In this document: positions 13,113 to 13,167 of the stretch, piece by piece
Layout of the letters: each line of letters starts with the position of its first letter
Position numbering within the stretch: the first letter of the stretch is position 1
Origin: Veillonella parvula
GTDB lineage: Bacteria; Bacillota; Negativicutes; Veillonellales; Veillonellaceae
Assembly: GCA_947096075.1 (NCBI GenBank)
Contig: CAMUQE010000046.1
Coordinates: 1-13,167, forward strand
Direction of reading: 5' to 3'
DNA: 13,167 nucleotides
Position numbers and translations under genes: made by a program
The notes under the pieces: generated by a model
What the model was told of the DNA's origin: nothing
Database searches by the model: none
Seen by the model: the letters and a program-made list of their open reading frames with translations, nothing else

Positions 13113-13167
13113 TGGTGCGGTTGGAGGGACTTGAACCCTCACGAGCGTACGCTCACCACCCCCTCAA
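13113..13167 (-). tRNA. tRNA-Leu (anticodon GAG), 3' part, cut by the window edge
   Basis: On the minus strand the window starts inside the anticodon loop (TT-GAG-GG). The anticodon stem strand GGTGG follows, then a long variable arm (GAGCG-TAC-GCTC), a T arm with stem GAGGG/CCCTC and loop TTCAAGT, the acceptor strand CAACCGC, discriminator A and an encoded CCA (13113-13115). The long variable arm and the GAG at the anticodon place match the layout of bacterial tRNA-Leu(GAG). The 5' half lies right of the window. Confidence 0.9.

Overview
This window most likely comes from Veillonella or a close relative (class Negativicutes). The DNA is AT-rich. Ribosome binding sites are strong (GGAGG or AGGAGGTG). 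A GT9-type LPS glycosyltransferase points to a Gram-negative envelope, and the window has a biotin-dependent carboxyltransferase of the kind central to lactate/propionate metabolism. The genus is inferred from protein style, not from a search. Nearly all genes are on the minus strand; only a nitrilase-family gene is on the plus strand.

Layout. At 1-125 is the tnpA-proximal end of an IS200-like element whose transposase would lie left of the window. At 166-1518 is a stand-alone carboxyltransferase subunit (PycB/OadA/5S type, no biotin domain), with a terminator on one side and a good promoter plus a CRP/FNR-like palindrome on the other. At 2064-6331 is an envelope cluster, transcribed leftward: a CE4 polysaccharide deacetylase lipoprotein, a phosphodiester glycosidase (NAGPA family), a membrane-anchored protein of unknown function, a hairpin, a GT9 glycosyltransferase and a small protein translationally coupled to it. 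At 6565-7356 is a carbon-nitrogen hydrolase, and at 7463-7675 a small unknown protein.

At 7804-11057 is a three-gene cassette: a DUF4178-like membrane protein, DUF350, and a seven-helix membrane spermidine-synthase-like protein. Behind it (11164-11940) lies a decayed tandem duplicate. It keeps the promoter almost unchanged. Its DUF4178 gene is now fused in frame to the last residues of DUF350. It ends in a 17-codon stub of speE, and the breakpoint can be read to the base. This is the most interesting structure in the window.

The right end holds an unknown 107-residue protein (12096-12419), a broken IS200-type transposase with a second copy of the 120-bp element end, 23-bp tandem repeats, and the 3' half of tRNA-Leu(GAG) running off the window.

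How the parts fit: the carboxyltransferase serves central metabolism. The 2064-6331 cluster probably trims and builds surface glycan. The SpeE/DUF350/DUF4178 cassette looks like a membrane-associated polyamine or envelope-stress module, which is notable because Veillonella peptidoglycan is known to carry covalently bound putrescine or cadaverine. The IS ends at both edges are separate insertions, each lying directly behind a terminator-like hairpin.
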